Source: Streptomyces cellulosae (GTDB taxonomy: Bacteria; Actinomycetota; Actinomycetes; Streptomycetales; Streptomycetaceae). From it: 64,000 nucleotides of DNA. The position numbers and the translations under genes were made by a program. The DNA is taken from the NCBI RefSeq assembly GCF_000721105.1, contig NZ_JOEV01000025.1, positions 124,001-188,000 of the forward strand. The letters run 5' to 3'. Positions 42,844 to 51,933 of the stretch are shown piece after piece (the stretch's first letter is position 1; each line of letters starts with the position of its first letter). Under the pieces are notes generated by a model. That model saw only the letters and a program-made list of their open reading frames with translations. It was not told the DNA's origin and made no database searches.

Positions 42844-42885
42844 TGATGTGTCATCTAACTTAGGAGGGAAGTAGATGACATATCA
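42844..42885. promoter_or_regulatory. Decamer operator pair B before doxX-pirin
   Basis: TGATGTGTCA at 42844-42853 and TGACATATCA at 42876-42885, centres 32 bp apart; the longer arms GATGTGTCATCTA and TAGATGACATATC are also nearly inverse. The pair sits between the doxX start and the stop of the reductase gene. Confidence 0.68.
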
Positions 42886-42930
42886 AGCAGAGCTCGAAAT
42901 GGCTGCGGTGCGGACGCGGCGTTCCGATGA

Positions 42931-43647
42931 CTACGACGGCTCGGGCACCGGTTCCGAAAGGGCGGCCCGCGCGGCGGCGACGGCCCGTCCGCGCTCCGAC
43001 TCCGGGAAGCGACGGAGCATCGCGCGCAGTTCTTCGGCATCGACGTTGGCGCCGAACGGCTCGGCGCCCGGCTCCAGCCGTACTCCTGAGGAGAGTGGTC
43101 CTGCGACGACGGGGTCGAAGCCGAGGTCGTCGACGAGACGCGAGACGGTGATGAGGTCCTCGGGTCCGTCACCGGCGAGGGCGATGGCCTTGCGGCCAAG
43201 CATTCCGGCGGGCCGGGCCCCGTCCTCCAGGTCGTGGTAGCCCATGTGGTTGAAGGCTTTTACCACGCGAGCCTCGGGCAGGAACTCCTGCACGATCTCG
43301 CTCGACGAGGTGCGAGGGTCGGTGAGGTCCGCGCGGACGCCGTCGACCTCCCACCAGTAGTTCATCGCGTCGATGACCAGCTTGCCCGCCAGCGCCTGGG
43401 CCGGAATGCTCCGGTACTTGCCGAGGGGCAGGGCCAGGACGACGACGTCCGCCTGCGCCGCGGCTTGAACGGCGGTGACCGGGGCCGCGCCGGGGGTGAG
43501 GACTTCGACGGTGAGGGCGATCTTGTCGGGGTCGCCCGAGCCGGCGATGAGCACGCGGTAGCCGGCCGCACGGGCCAGCCGTGCGAGCACGGTGCCGACC
43601 TTGCCCGCGCCCAGGATGCCGACGGTTCCTATGTCGGTGGTGGGCAT
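42931..43647 (-). CDS. NADPH-dependent F420 reductase-like protein
   Basis: 238 residues from the ATG at 43647 (GGAG upstream). Rossmann motif [39 protein letters not shown], then [19 protein letters not shown] and [14 protein letters not shown], matching the F420/NADP oxidoreductase family (Fno-like). Fno moves hydride between NADPH and F420, which would supply F420H2 or a related cofactor to the LLM enzyme directly upstream. Only 19 bp separate the two genes, so they form one unit. Confidence 0.83.
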   Translation of the reverse strand: MPTTDIGTVGILGAGKVGTVLARLARAAGYRVLIAGSGDPDKIALTVEVLTPGAAPVTAVQAAAQADVVVLALPLGKYRSIPAQALAGKLVIDAMNYWWEVDGVRADLTDPRTSSSEIVQEFLPEARVVKAFNHMGYHDLEDGARPAGMLGRKAIALAGDGPEDLITVSRLVDDLGFDPVVAGPLSSGVRLEPGAEPFGANVDAEELRAMLRRFPESERGRAVAAARAALSEPVPEPS

Positions 43648-43666
43648 GTCTGCTCCGTTCGGTGTG

Positions 43667-44698
43667 TCAGTCTGCGAGGAGGTCGCGGACCATCGGGAGG
43701 ACCTGTGTGCCGTACAGCTCGACGGCACGCAGCCGGGCGCTGATCGGCTGTGCTCCGGTGGTGTAGATGAGGTCGAACCGGCCGACGCCGAGCGCCTTGA
43801 TGGCGCGGGCCATCTTGCGGGCCACCGTCTCGGGCGAGCCGATGTACAGGGAGCCGTGCTCGATCTCGCTTGCGTACTCCTCCTTGCGGACCGGCGGCCA
43901 GCCGCGCAGCGCGCCGATGCGGTCGCGGATGACCTTGTAGTGCGGCCAGTGCAGTTCCCGGGCCTCCTCGTCGGTGTCGGCGATGAAGCCCGGCGAGTGC
44001 ATGCCGACCGGGTGGGCGGTCGTGCCGAACTTGTCGGTGGCGCGCTGGTAGAGGTCGATGCAGGGCGCGAAGCGCTGCGGGCTGCCGCCGATGATGGCGA
44101 TCATGAGCGGGAAGCCGTAGTGCGCGGTGCGGATGACCGACTGGGGCGAGCCGCCGACGCCGACCCACGTGGTCAGGTGCCCGGACTCGGTCTTGGGGAA
44201 GACGTCGGCGTGGTCGAGCGCGGGTCGTTTCGTGCCGCTCCAGGTGACGGGCTTCTCCTGCAGCAGCTTGGCGAAGAGCTCGATCTTCTCCTCGAACAGC
44301 ACGTCGTAGTCGCTCAGGTCGTACCCGAAGAGGGGGAACGACTCGGTGAAGGAACCGCGTCCGAGAATGACTTCCGCCCGGCCGTTCGAGAGCGCGTCCA
44401 CGGTCGAGAAGCGCTGGAAGACCCGGACCGGATCGTCGGAGCTCAGCACCGTCACGCCGGAGGAGAGGCGGATCCGCTCGGTGCGGGTGGCGATGCCGGC
44501 GAGGACGGTCTCCGGAGTCGAGATCGCGAACTCGGGGCGGTGGTGCTCGCCGAGGGCGAGGACGTCGACGCCGGTCTCCTCCGCGAGAACGGCCTCGTCC
44601 ACGACCTGCCGGATGGCCCGTGCGTCGGACACCGGGGTGCCGGAGTCGTCCTCCGGCACATCGCCGAACGTGTCCAGACCGAAGACGAGATCAGACAT
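43667..44698 (-). CDS. LLM-class (luciferase-like) flavin/F420-dependent oxidoreductase
   Basis: 343 residues from the ATG at 44698. [73 protein letters not shown] and [18 protein letters not shown] are standard bacterial-luciferase-fold motifs of the TIGR03858-type group. It may reduce or oxygenate an electrophile using FMNH2 or F420H2. Operator pair C lies 60 bp upstream, between it and the remains of a divergent marR gene. Confidence 0.86.
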   Translation of the reverse strand: MSDLVFGLDTFGDVPEDDSGTPVSDARAIRQVVDEAVLAEETGVDVLALGEHHRPEFAISTPETVLAGIATRTERIRLSSGVTVLSSDDPVRVFQRFSTVDALSNGRAEVILGRGSFTESFPLFGYDLSDYDVLFEEKIELFAKLLQEKPVTWSGTKRPALDHADVFPKTESGHLTTWVGVGGSPQSVIRTAHYGFPLMIAIIGGSPQRFAPCIDLYQRATDKFGTTAHPVGMHSPGFIADTDEEARELHWPHYKVIRDRIGALRGWPPVRKEEYASEIEHGSLYIGSPETVARKMARAIKALGVGRFDLIYTTGAQPISARLRAVELYGTQVLPMVRDLLAD

Positions 44699-44757
44699 GG
44701 CTGGATTCCTTAGTGAGTAGGTGCTGCCTCCGCAGGCGACTTCGCGGCACATGTGGT

Positions 44758-44795
44758 TGACGTATCAATAATGACCCAGTCTAATTGATGTGTCA
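44758..44795. promoter_or_regulatory. Decamer operator pair C before the LLM gene and marR stub
   Basis: TGACGTATCA at 44758-44767 and TGATGTGTCA at 44786-44795, centres 28 bp apart, flanked by extra symmetric bases (TTGACGTATCAA, TTGATGTGTCAA). The divergent position fits an autoregulated MarR-type operator. Confidence 0.7.
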
Positions 44796-44809
44796 ACTAA
44801 AGAGGGGTG

Positions 44810-45387
44810 ATGGAAGAGCGACGCAAGGCGCTGCCCACCACCGAGGAACTGCGGATCTGGCGGGATTTCATGGAGACCACGGAGGCGCACCGACGGTTGG
44901 GGCGGTTCGCCGCAGGCCCGCACCCGCTTCGCCGTCGAGACCGCCAAGGCCGTCGCCGAGGCCATCGGCGCGGGCAAGGTCGGCTTCCGCATCCCCCCGG
45001 AAACCCCTTCAACGACATCGACGAGTCCGACCGGGCCGACGTGGAGGCGACCTACACCGCGCTGGTGGACGCGCTCGCCCCGCTCGGCCTGGCCTACCTG
45101 CACCAGATGGAGGCCCCCGAGATCCGTGACCTCACCCTCCACCTGCGCAAGCAGTTCCCGGGTACCTACATCCTCAACCCCTTCACCGCCCCGCGGCCCA
45201 CGGGCCCGGAGGAGCTGCAGCTGATCGAGGACGGTACCGCCGACCTGATCGCCTATGGTGCCCTTTTCCTGGCCCACCCCGACCTCCCAAGCGGCTGGGC
45301 GCCGGAGGTCCCTTCAACGCCCCGGACCCCGCCGCCTTCTACGGCGGTGACCACACCGGCTACACCGACTACCCGACCCTCGGCTGA
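44810..45387 (+). pseudogene. MarR N-terminal stub fused to Old Yellow Enzyme C-terminal part
   Basis: The first 30 codons (KALPTTEELRIWRDFMETTEAHRRL) are the beginning of a MarR regulator. From about 44918, one frame over, the sequence is the C-terminal third of an OYE/NemA alkene reductase: TRFAVETAKAVAEAIGAGKV, then in the first frame NPFNDIDESDRADVEATYTAL, PLGLAYLHQME, ADLIAYGALFLAHPDLP, and after another shift GGPFNAPDPAAFYGGDHTGY to a TGA at 45385. Two frameshifts and the gene-gene join exclude function. A large deletion between a marR gene and an OYE gene explains it. Confidence 0.78.
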
Positions 45388-45556
45388 CCTTCGGCCGTCA
45401 GTCCTGCCCGTGGGCCCCGGGCCGGTGGATCCGGCCGGGGGCACACGTGCAGGTGCTCATATTTTCCTGTTCTAACAGGTAATGGGCATCAGTGTGGGCG
45501 AGGGCGAGGAGTCGAGCGCCACGAACAGGAGTCGGATCACGGTGCGCGAGGCGACG

Positions 45557-45586
45557 AAGGGCGACACCCATGTCCGGTGTCGCCTT
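45557..45586. terminator. Hairpin terminator candidate
   Basis: GGCGACACC (45560-45568) pairs with GGTGTCGCC (45576-45584) around a 7-nt loop; flanking AAG/CTT extend it with a one-base bulge. It lies in the 364-bp gap between the OYE remnant and the convergent NmrA gene. No gene is supported in the rest of the gap. Confidence 0.6.
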
Positions 45587-45751
45587 CTGCGCAGCGTGCC
45601 GGGTTGGGAGAGAACCTCAGAACGTGCACGGCAGCGCGCCCGGTGTCGACCACGGCAGGTTTCGAACTGAAGGGGATCGCCTAATCCGTCCTGGCGATCC
45701 GCCAGACATCGAGGGGACCCCCGCCCGCCAGCGGGACGGGACACGTGCCCG

Positions 45752-46660
45752 TCACCGGTGCCGTGCCTTGCCCAGTTCGTCGGTGAACCGGGCGATGGCG
45801 TCCTCGGCCGTGGGCACGGGGCCGAACAGCTGCTCCTGTCGGCGGGTGTCGGCGACGTAGCGGCCCTTGTCGAACCAGCCGAACATCGCGGCCATGTCCT
45901 TGACCACCGGCATGAAGGGGCCGACGACGGCTCCAGCGGCGCGGGTGACGGTCGAAGGGATGGCCCACACCCTGATCTTCTTTCCGGCCCGGCTGCTCAT
46001 CAGGTCGGCCACCTCGCGCATGCTGACCGGGCGGTCCCAGCCGATGTCGATGCGCTCGCCGTCGGCGGCCTCCGCGTCGACTGCGGCCGCCAGGCACACC
46101 GCGAGATCCGAGGTGTTGACCCAGGTCAGCGGGACGGTGGTCTTGCCCATCCAGATCAGGCGGCCCTTGTCGACCGGGTCACCCGCCATGCTCGCGATCT
46201 GGTCGAAAAACGCCCCCGGGCGCAGTGCGACGAACGGGACGCCGAGCTGTTCGAGCTTGTCCTCGGCGACCTTCTTGTGCCAGAAGTGCGGGACATGGGG
46301 CGTTTGGTCGCTGGTGAGGATGCTGGTCAGGACGAACCGACGGATGCCGGAGCGGTGGGCGGCCTCGGCGAGGTTGGCGTTGCCGACGGTGTCGATGTCG
46401 TGCGCGTTCTTGCCGCCGCGGGTGTAGCCGGCAGCGGTGGTGATGACGGCATCGGCGCCGTTCATGGCGGCGACGAGCGAGTCGACGTCGAGCATGTCGC
46501 CGCGGGCTATCTCGACACCCCGGCTCTCGAGCCTGCTCGCGTCGGTGGTCGGCCGGACCAGGGCACGGACGTTCCTGCCGCGCTTGAGCAGTTCGTCGAC
46601 GACCTTGCCCCCGACGGAGCCGGTCGCGCCGACGACGAGGACGGGGAGGGTGGTGGTCAT
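45752..46660 (-). CDS. NmrA-like NAD(P)-binding protein (atypical SDR)
   Basis: 302 residues. Rossmann start VLVVGATGSVGGKVVDELLKRGRNVRALVRP, then GDMLDVDSLVAAMNGADAVITTAAGYTRGG, TVGNANLAEAAHRSGIRRFVLTS and FVALRPGAFFDQI, typical of NmrA/SDR5-type redox sensors or ether/quinone reductases. Catalytic Tyr-Lys is not evident (WHKKVAEDKL). Single gene, part of the electrophile-stress group. Confidence 0.86.
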   Translation of the reverse strand: MTTTLPVLVVGATGSVGGKVVDELLKRGRNVRALVRPTTDASRLESRGVEIARGDMLDVDSLVAAMNGADAVITTAAGYTRGGKNAHDIDTVGNANLAEAAHRSGIRRFVLTSILTSDQTPHVPHFWHKKVAEDKLEQLGVPFVALRPGAFFDQIASMAGDPVDKGRLIWMGKTTVPLTWVNTSDLAVCLAAAVDAEAADGERIDIGWDRPVSMREVADLMSSRAGKKIRVWAIPSTVTRAAGAVVGPFMPVVKDMAAMFGWFDKGRYVADTRRQEQLFGPVPTAEDAIARFTDELGKARHR

Positions 46661-47050
46661 GGGGGTCTCACTTTCGATCAGGTCAGTAGTGGGGGACGGG
46701 GTGGGCGGGGCAGGGGTGGCCGCGGACGTGAGCGCCGTCGGCCCGGTCGCTCCAGGGGCGGGCCTGGGCGGCGGATCTTTGCGCGGGTCACAGCCGGCCT
46801 GCGTCTGCCGAGGTTGAAGGGGACGCGGGCTGTGCGGCCATCTTTGATGTACAGCTGGTTGGCGACGGGGTAACAGCTCGCCGTCGCCGCGAGGGTGTTG
46901 CCCCCCTCGGATGAGTTACGTCTGCCTGCACCGGGACAGCTCGCCTTTTGAACGACGCTGAGGCCCCGCAACCACTCGTTCTCCCTGACGTGCGGAAGTC
47001 GGCAGTGACTCCGCCACATCCCAATGACGTGCGCCCCAGGTCCGCATCTC
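46661..47050. other. Intergenic stretch, nothing recognised
   Basis: About 390 bp upstream of the NmrA gene and beyond the marR terminator. Open frames here have neither family similarity nor start signals. A promoter for the NmrA gene must lie near 46.68 kb, but no clear box is visible. Confidence 0.35.
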
Positions 47051-47085
47051 ACCCCATCTGGCGCGTGGGGCACGCCAGATGGGGT
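47051..47085 (-). terminator. Strong hairpin terminator after the marR gene
   Basis: ACCCCATCTGGCG (47051-47063) is the exact inverse of CGCCAGATGGGGT (47073-47085), a 13-bp perfect stem with a 9-nt loop, 14 bp after the minus-strand marR stop. Confidence 0.82.
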
Positions 47086-47098
47086 GCCAACGGGGAAG

Positions 47099-47530
47099 TT
47101 ACGTGGACTCTTCTTCCGGAAGGGCGCGGCTGTTGATCGCGTCGGCGATGGCGTAGGCCGTGCGGACGAAGGACTCTGCCTGCTGCGCCGACAGGTTCTG
47201 CGCGGAGGTCTCCTCCAGGGCCCGCCACATGGCTGCGATGGGCTCGCGCATCGCACGGCCCTTGTCAGTGAGGTGGACAACCATGACGCGCCGGTCGTGT
47301 TCGGCCGGTTCGCGGACGAGTAGGCCGGCGTCCTGCATGCGGCGTAGGGACTTGGAGATCGTGGAGTGGTCCACGTCGACACTTTCGAGCAGTTCGGACT
47401 GGGTCTGGCCGTCCTGGTCAAGGAGGTGCATCAGCAGCAGTTCCTGCCCGGGATGCAGGTCCATCTCGCGGAGTATGGCGGCGGCGCGGGCGCGGTGAGC
47501 GCGGGCGAGCTGGTAGATCGCATAGCTCAT
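47099..47530 (-). CDS. MarR-family transcriptional regulator
   Basis: 143 residues from the ATG at 47530, with GAGGGA upstream; longer forms run into the OYE remnant. Winged helix: QELLLMHLLDQDGQTQSELLESVDVDHSTISKSLRRMQDAGLLVREP, wing EHDRRVMVVHLTDKGRA. Lacks an N-terminal redox Cys. Could control the divergent or neighbouring quinone/OYE genes; it is not known whether it reads the TGAYRYRTCA decamers of this region. Confidence 0.9.
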   Translation of the reverse strand: MSYAIYQLARAHRARAAAILREMDLHPGQELLLMHLLDQDGQTQSELLESVDVDHSTISKSLRRMQDAGLLVREPAEHDRRVMVVHLTDKGRAMREPIAAMWRALEETSAQNLSAQQAESFVRTAYAIADAINSRALPEEEST

Positions 47531-47589
47531 CGGTCCCTCGCTCGCCGTGTGGGGGATGCGGGGTGTCGGGGCGGGCATAGATCGGTTCC

Positions 47590-47733
47590 TCGGACGGTGT
47601 AGGTGGGGTAGTCGGTGTAGCCGACCGCTCCGCCGCCGTAGAAGGTCATCGGATCGGGGGTGGTCAGCGGCGCGTCAGAGCGTAGCCGCTCGACCAAGTC
47701 CCGGTTCGCGAGGCGAGGACCGTGGTCGGCCAC
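47590..47733 (-). pseudogene. Old Yellow Enzyme C-terminal remnant
   Basis: Minus-strand codons ANRDLVERLRSDAPLTTPD, TFYGGGAVGYTDYPTY match the extreme C-terminus of NemA-type alkene reductases (NPDLVERLR..APL..PD..TFYGGG..GYTDYP). Everything upstream is missing. This is the second OYE tail in the region. Confidence 0.68.
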
Positions 47734-47846
47734 CGACGGTGGCCGATGTCCACAGGGAGTTCAGCATGAGGGGGCCTTCGGTGCTGTGACGGCCAAGTGG
47801 TGATCGGGAAAGCGGGAGGGCGTGGCGGAAGCAGGGGCGGGCGCGA

Positions 47847-48752
47847 TCAGTCGACGGTGAGGACGAGCTTGCCCCGGACGTGCCCGGCGTCGCTGACCTG
47901 CTGGGCCGTGGCGGCCTGGTCGAGCGGGTAGGCGGTGACGGTGGTGACGAGTTTGCCGGTCGCGGCGTCCTGCGCCAGGGCGACCAGGCGGGCGGCCGAG
48001 CGTTCCTGGCCACCGCTGGAGAAGGTGATGCCGAGCTGGCGCGCGCGGAAGTCGGCGATGGTGACGATGCGCTCGGTGCCGCCGCGCAGCGCGATGGAGT
48101 CCTCCAGGGCCCCCTTCCCGGCCAGGTCGAACACCGCGTCCACGCCGTCGGGGGCGAGCGCCCGGACCCGCTCGACCAGGCCCTCGCCGTAAACGGTCGC
48201 GGTGGCGCCGAGCGACGTGAGGTAGTCCTGGTTCGCGGGGCCGGCGGTGGCGATGACACGCGCTCCGCGGGCCGCGGCGAGCTGGACCGCCAGGGTGCCG
48301 ACCGCTCCGGCCGCACCGTGCATCAGTACGGTCTCCCCGGCGGCGACGCCCAGCAGGTCCAGGACCCGCTCGGCCGTCTCGCCCGCCACCGGCAACGCGA
48401 CCGCGTTCTGCCAGTCGAGTCCGGCGGGCTTGAGGGCCACGGTGGTGGCCAGCGCGTACCGGGCGTACGAGCCGGTGTCCGACCAGCCCAGCACCTCGTC
48501 ACCCACCTTCACGTCCTGCACGCCCTCACCCAGGGCGTCCACCACGCCGGCGAGCTCGTGACCGGGGACGGAGGGCAGCGGCGTGGGGAACGCTGCCTCC
48601 ATTGCCCCGGAGCGGATCTTGCCGTCCAGAGCGTTCAGCCCGGCCGCCTTGACGCGGACGCGGACCTGCCCGGGGCCGGGCTGGGGGACCTCGATGTCCG
48701 CCTCGTGCAGTACTTCAGTGCCGCCGAAACGGTCGAACAGGATGGCTTTCAT
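47847..48752 (-). CDS. Zinc-independent quinone oxidoreductase (MDR superfamily)
   Basis: 301 residues from the ATG at 48752 (AGGAG six bases upstream). GroES-like domain with VKAAGLNALDGKIRSG and VPGHELAGVV, then Rossmann domain GETVLMHGAAGAVGTLAVQLAAARGARVIATA. No zinc-binding Cys cluster, as expected for QOR/crotonyl-type members. Reduces quinones or enones with NADPH, in line with the pirin/OYE/NmrA surroundings. Confidence 0.9.
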   Translation of the reverse strand: MKAILFDRFGGTEVLHEADIEVPQPGPGQVRVRVKAAGLNALDGKIRSGAMEAAFPTPLPSVPGHELAGVVDALGEGVQDVKVGDEVLGWSDTGSYARYALATTVALKPAGLDWQNAVALPVAGETAERVLDLLGVAAGETVLMHGAAGAVGTLAVQLAAARGARVIATAGPANQDYLTSLGATATVYGEGLVERVRALAPDGVDAVFDLAGKGALEDSIALRGGTERIVTIADFRARQLGITFSSGGQERSAARLVALAQDAATGKLVTTVTAYPLDQAATAQQVSDAGHVRGKLVLTVD

Positions 48753-49072
48753 GATGACTCCTGTCGTGTCACCAGCCATGGGGTGGCCGGCTGAAAACAA
48801 ACGTAGCAGATTCTGTGGCTAGCCAAGTATTTATGTCGCTCGGCGCTGTGGGAGAGCGGCCGCGGACGCGTCGGTCTCCTCGAGATGGCGGTCGATGCGG
48901 GAGATGCCCGCCCGCAGCGAGCCGTGCACTCGGGCGCCGACAGGGCCACCGCGTCTCGCGCGGCGGCCCCGGTGAGGGGTGTTCACTGCTCCAGCGAACG
49001 GCGCGGCACCCTGGCGCGAGCCGCGCAACGCCGCGCAGGGCATGCGCATGACGCTGTCCGCGCTTACCGCGG
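48753..49072. other. Intergenic stretch, nothing recognised
   Basis: 320 bp upstream of the quinone oxidoreductase gene. AT-richer around 48795-48835 (AAAACAAACG, AGTATTTATG), compatible with a promoter for the minus-strand gene. A minus-strand frame at 48831-49049 has no family similarity. Confidence 0.35.
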
Positions 49073-49450
<378 letters not shown>

Positions 49451-49575
49451 ACCCGTGCGGCGGCACTGAGGCCCACTCATGCCCGTGACGTGAGGGAGCC
49501 TCTGTCGAGGGCCCTGACGTGGAATCCTCAGGACCCGGCGAGCGAGGTTTCGGGATATCCGCCGGCGGGGGAGTC

Positions 49576-50574
49576 TCAGGGATCCGGGGTGGCCTGACGT
49601 GCCGCGTAGGCGGCGGGTGTGAGGCCGGTGTGGTGCCGGAAGAAGCGGCCGAAGTTGGCCGTGTCGGTGAAGCTGAGGTGGTCGGCGACCGCGCGGGCGG
49701 TCCACTGGGTGTGGCCGAGCAGTCGGCGTGCTTCGAGCAGTCGGCGCTGATCGATGACCTGCCGGGCTCCAGTGCCGACGGCGGCCCGGGCGGCGCGGCT
49801 GAGAGTTCGTGCGGAACAGCCGAGCAGCCGGGCGTAGTCGTCGACGCGGTGCAGCTCGCGGAAGTGCAACTCCAGGGCGTCCAGAAATCGTTCGTAGACC
49901 GGCCGTCGTCCCGAGGCGTCGCCCGGGGAAGTGGTTCCGGCGGCGACCGTAGCTTCTGTGACGTCCGGTGAGTTGGCGAGGCGGAGCAGCAGGGCTTCGA
50001 GGAGGCTGCTCCGCAGGGCGTGGTGGGCCTCGAGCGGACGGCGTCCCAACGCACGGTGTTCGTCGAGGAGTTGGCGCGCGGTCTCCTCCAGCCAGGTGGC
50101 GTCGTCGGGATGCGGTGTCAGTACGGCGGGGGCGTCGTGCGAGGTGAGGGGAGTCAGCCGGCGGGCGATGTCGGGCCGGAGCGCCTCCGGTTCGAACAGG
50201 ATGAAGGGGCCACGGGCGGTGCCGGGGTCGTGCCAGCACTGCACGTGCCCGGGGCGCACCCACAGCCATTGGCCGGGCGCGACGGTGTGTGTGACGTGAT
50301 CGACGTCGTGCTGCAGTTCACCCTCCGTGACGAGGATCAGGTAGTGGAAGGTGGCACGGCCTGGACGGGGCGGGTTCCACGGCCAGTCGTCGTGGTCGGC
50401 GTGGAAGTCCTCGACGGTGGTCACTTCCAGCCCGTACGGGGTGCCGACCGGGGGCTGGAAGCCGTACAGCGGGACGGGCCCGGGCGCTGCGCGTGCGGTG
50501 GAGTCGGGCCGCGAGACGAAGAGGGCGGAGGAAACCCCCTCTGACCGCGATGAGTGTCGCATGTCGACCATCAT
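49576..50574 (-). CDS. AraC-family transcriptional regulator (cupin-type sensor domain)
   Basis: 332 residues from the ATG at 50574 (other ATGs at 50571 and 50562). An N-terminal cupin-like sensing domain (FHYLILVTEGELQHDVDHVTHTVAPGQWLWVRPGHVQCW) precedes a C-terminal double HTH: VDDYARLLGCSARTLSRAARAAVG and TARAVADHLSFTDTANFGRFFRHHTGLTPAAYA. Complete in length. The neighbouring hydrolase remnant may have been its former target. Confidence 0.87.
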   Translation of the reverse strand: MMVDMRHSSRSEGVSSALFVSRPDSTARAAPGPVPLYGFQPPVGTPYGLEVTTVEDFHADHDDWPWNPPRPGRATFHYLILVTEGELQHDVDHVTHTVAPGQWLWVRPGHVQCWHDPGTARGPFILFEPEALRPDIARRLTPLTSHDAPAVLTPHPDDATWLEETARQLLDEHRALGRRPLEAHHALRSSLLEALLLRLANSPDVTEATVAAGTTSPGDASGRRPVYERFLDALELHFRELHRVDDYARLLGCSARTLSRAARAAVGTGARQVIDQRRLLEARRLLGHTQWTARAVADHLSFTDTANFGRFFRHHTGLTPAAYAARQATPDP

Positions 50575-50849
50575 GTGTCCGCAGTTTACCGCCCGAATTG
50601 TTCGTCCGCCGGGAAAGGATGGTGACAGCGGCCCGCACGTGTGACAGCGGTCCGCACGTGTGCGAGCCGTCGGGGGCGTCCGCCGTCGCCCCCCGCCGCC
50701 AGCCACGCTCGACGCGCTGCTGACCCTGAGGTCGCCTTGCCGGGACCGATGACATTGGCGCAGATTCCGGACGAGTACGCGGCCGCCGTATCGGTGTGCG
50801 CGGACCTCGCCGCGCGTGTGGCGCCGACCGCATAACAGTCAAGGAGCTG

Positions 50850-51239
50850 ATGACCATGGACGGAGAGACGCTGCAGAAGACCGCGGCAGACTGCGCCGGC
50901 GAACTTCCCGGGGCGGGGCTGGAGCACCCGTTCGGCCCCGAGTGGGAGGTGTACAAGGTGCGCGGCAAGGTCTTCATGCTCATGACGCATGTGACGGGTG
51001 AGCCCTTGGTGATTCTGAAATCGGCGCCCGACGAGGCGGCCGCCTTGCGTCACCAGCACGAGGAGATCACCCCTGGTTACCACATGAACAAAAAGCACTG
51101 GATCACGCTGGCGGGCGGAAACACGATCGACGAGAGGCTGGTGAAGGAGCTCGTGACCGACTCCTATCGACTTGTCGTCAGCGGGCTCGCCAAGTCCCGG
51201 CAGCCCGTCGACCCGCATACCTACGGCCGCCGCGCCTGA
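50850..51239 (+). CDS. MmcQ/YjbR-family protein
   Basis: 129 residues, AAGGAG before the ATG at 50850. The family pattern is complete: GLEHPFGPEWEVYKVRGKVFMLM, VILKSAPDEAAALRHQHEEITPGYHMNKKHWITL, LVKELVTDSYRLVVSGL. YjbR proteins have a CyaY-like fold and are suspected DNA-binding proteins of unknown role. Tandem with a truncated paralogue. Confidence 0.86.
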   Translation: MTMDGETLQKTAADCAGELPGAGLEHPFGPEWEVYKVRGKVFMLMTHVTGEPLVILKSAPDEAAALRHQHEEITPGYHMNKKHWITLAGGNTIDERLVKELVTDSYRLVVSGLAKSRQPVDPHTYGRRA

Positions 51240-51247
51240 CCTCCGGC

Positions 51248-51622
51248 ATGCCCTTCAGCGGCACGAAGCTCCAGGACACCGCGCGCCACACCGCACTGGC
51301 GCTGCCGGGAGTCAGCCACGGGCGTCCGTTCACCGAGCAGCTGGAGGTCTACAAGGTGGCGGGCAAGGTCTTCCTGATCGTCACCGACGACCCGGACGAA
51401 CCCATCGTCACCCTCAAGGCGGAGCCGGAGTACGGGCGGCTGCTGCAAGGCCAGTACCCGTCGCTCACTGCGTTCCTTGCGTGGTACGCCGCCGGGCGGT
51501 CCCTCGACCGGCAAGGCGCGCGGCGCGGCAGGGAGGGGTATACGGCTCCGGCCGCGCCCCGTACCGAGTCGTCGCGGTCCTGGTCCGCGGCGGAATCCCC
51601 GCCGGTGCGGCAGACGGTCTGA
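51248..51622 (+). pseudogene. Second MmcQ/YjbR copy, C-terminally replaced
   Basis: Residues 1-78 match the family (TARHTALALPGVSHGRPFTEQ, LEVYKVAGKVFLIVTDD, IVTLKAEPEYGRLLQGQYPSLT). Then, instead of PGYHLDKRHWISV..., the sequence turns into unrelated AFLAWYAAGRSLDRQ and low-complexity residues to the stop. The last third of the fold is missing, so it is most likely inactive. It starts nine bases after its intact neighbour. Confidence 0.7.
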
Positions 51623-51933
51623 CGGCCATGAACGCCGATGCTCTGATCAAGGCCGCCGGAGGGTGGTCGTACGTCCTCGCCTCAGGCGGACCGGCGCGGA
51701 TTTCCGTACTCGACCAGACGCACATGGCCACGCATTCACAGGAAGGGTGACCCATGGGATTCGAGGGTGCTGAACCGGCGGTGGTTCTTCCGCCGCGGGC
51801 CCCTGGAGTACCCACGCAACACCGCCACGCTGAGCTCAGAGCTGGAGCGTGGCGGGCAGGCGCGTGCCGAGGTCATCGAGGCCGGCAGCAGCGAGACCCC
51901 GACCGGAACCGGAGCGTGCCGCCGGCCTGTGGC
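51623..51933. other. Gap with unidentified short frames
   Basis: A plus-strand frame to 51750 (AMNADALIKAAGGWSYVLA, ending QTHMATHSQEG) and another near 51800-51950 have coding-like composition but no recognisable family or ribosome binding site. Probably scars linked to the truncated MmcQ copy. Confidence 0.3.
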
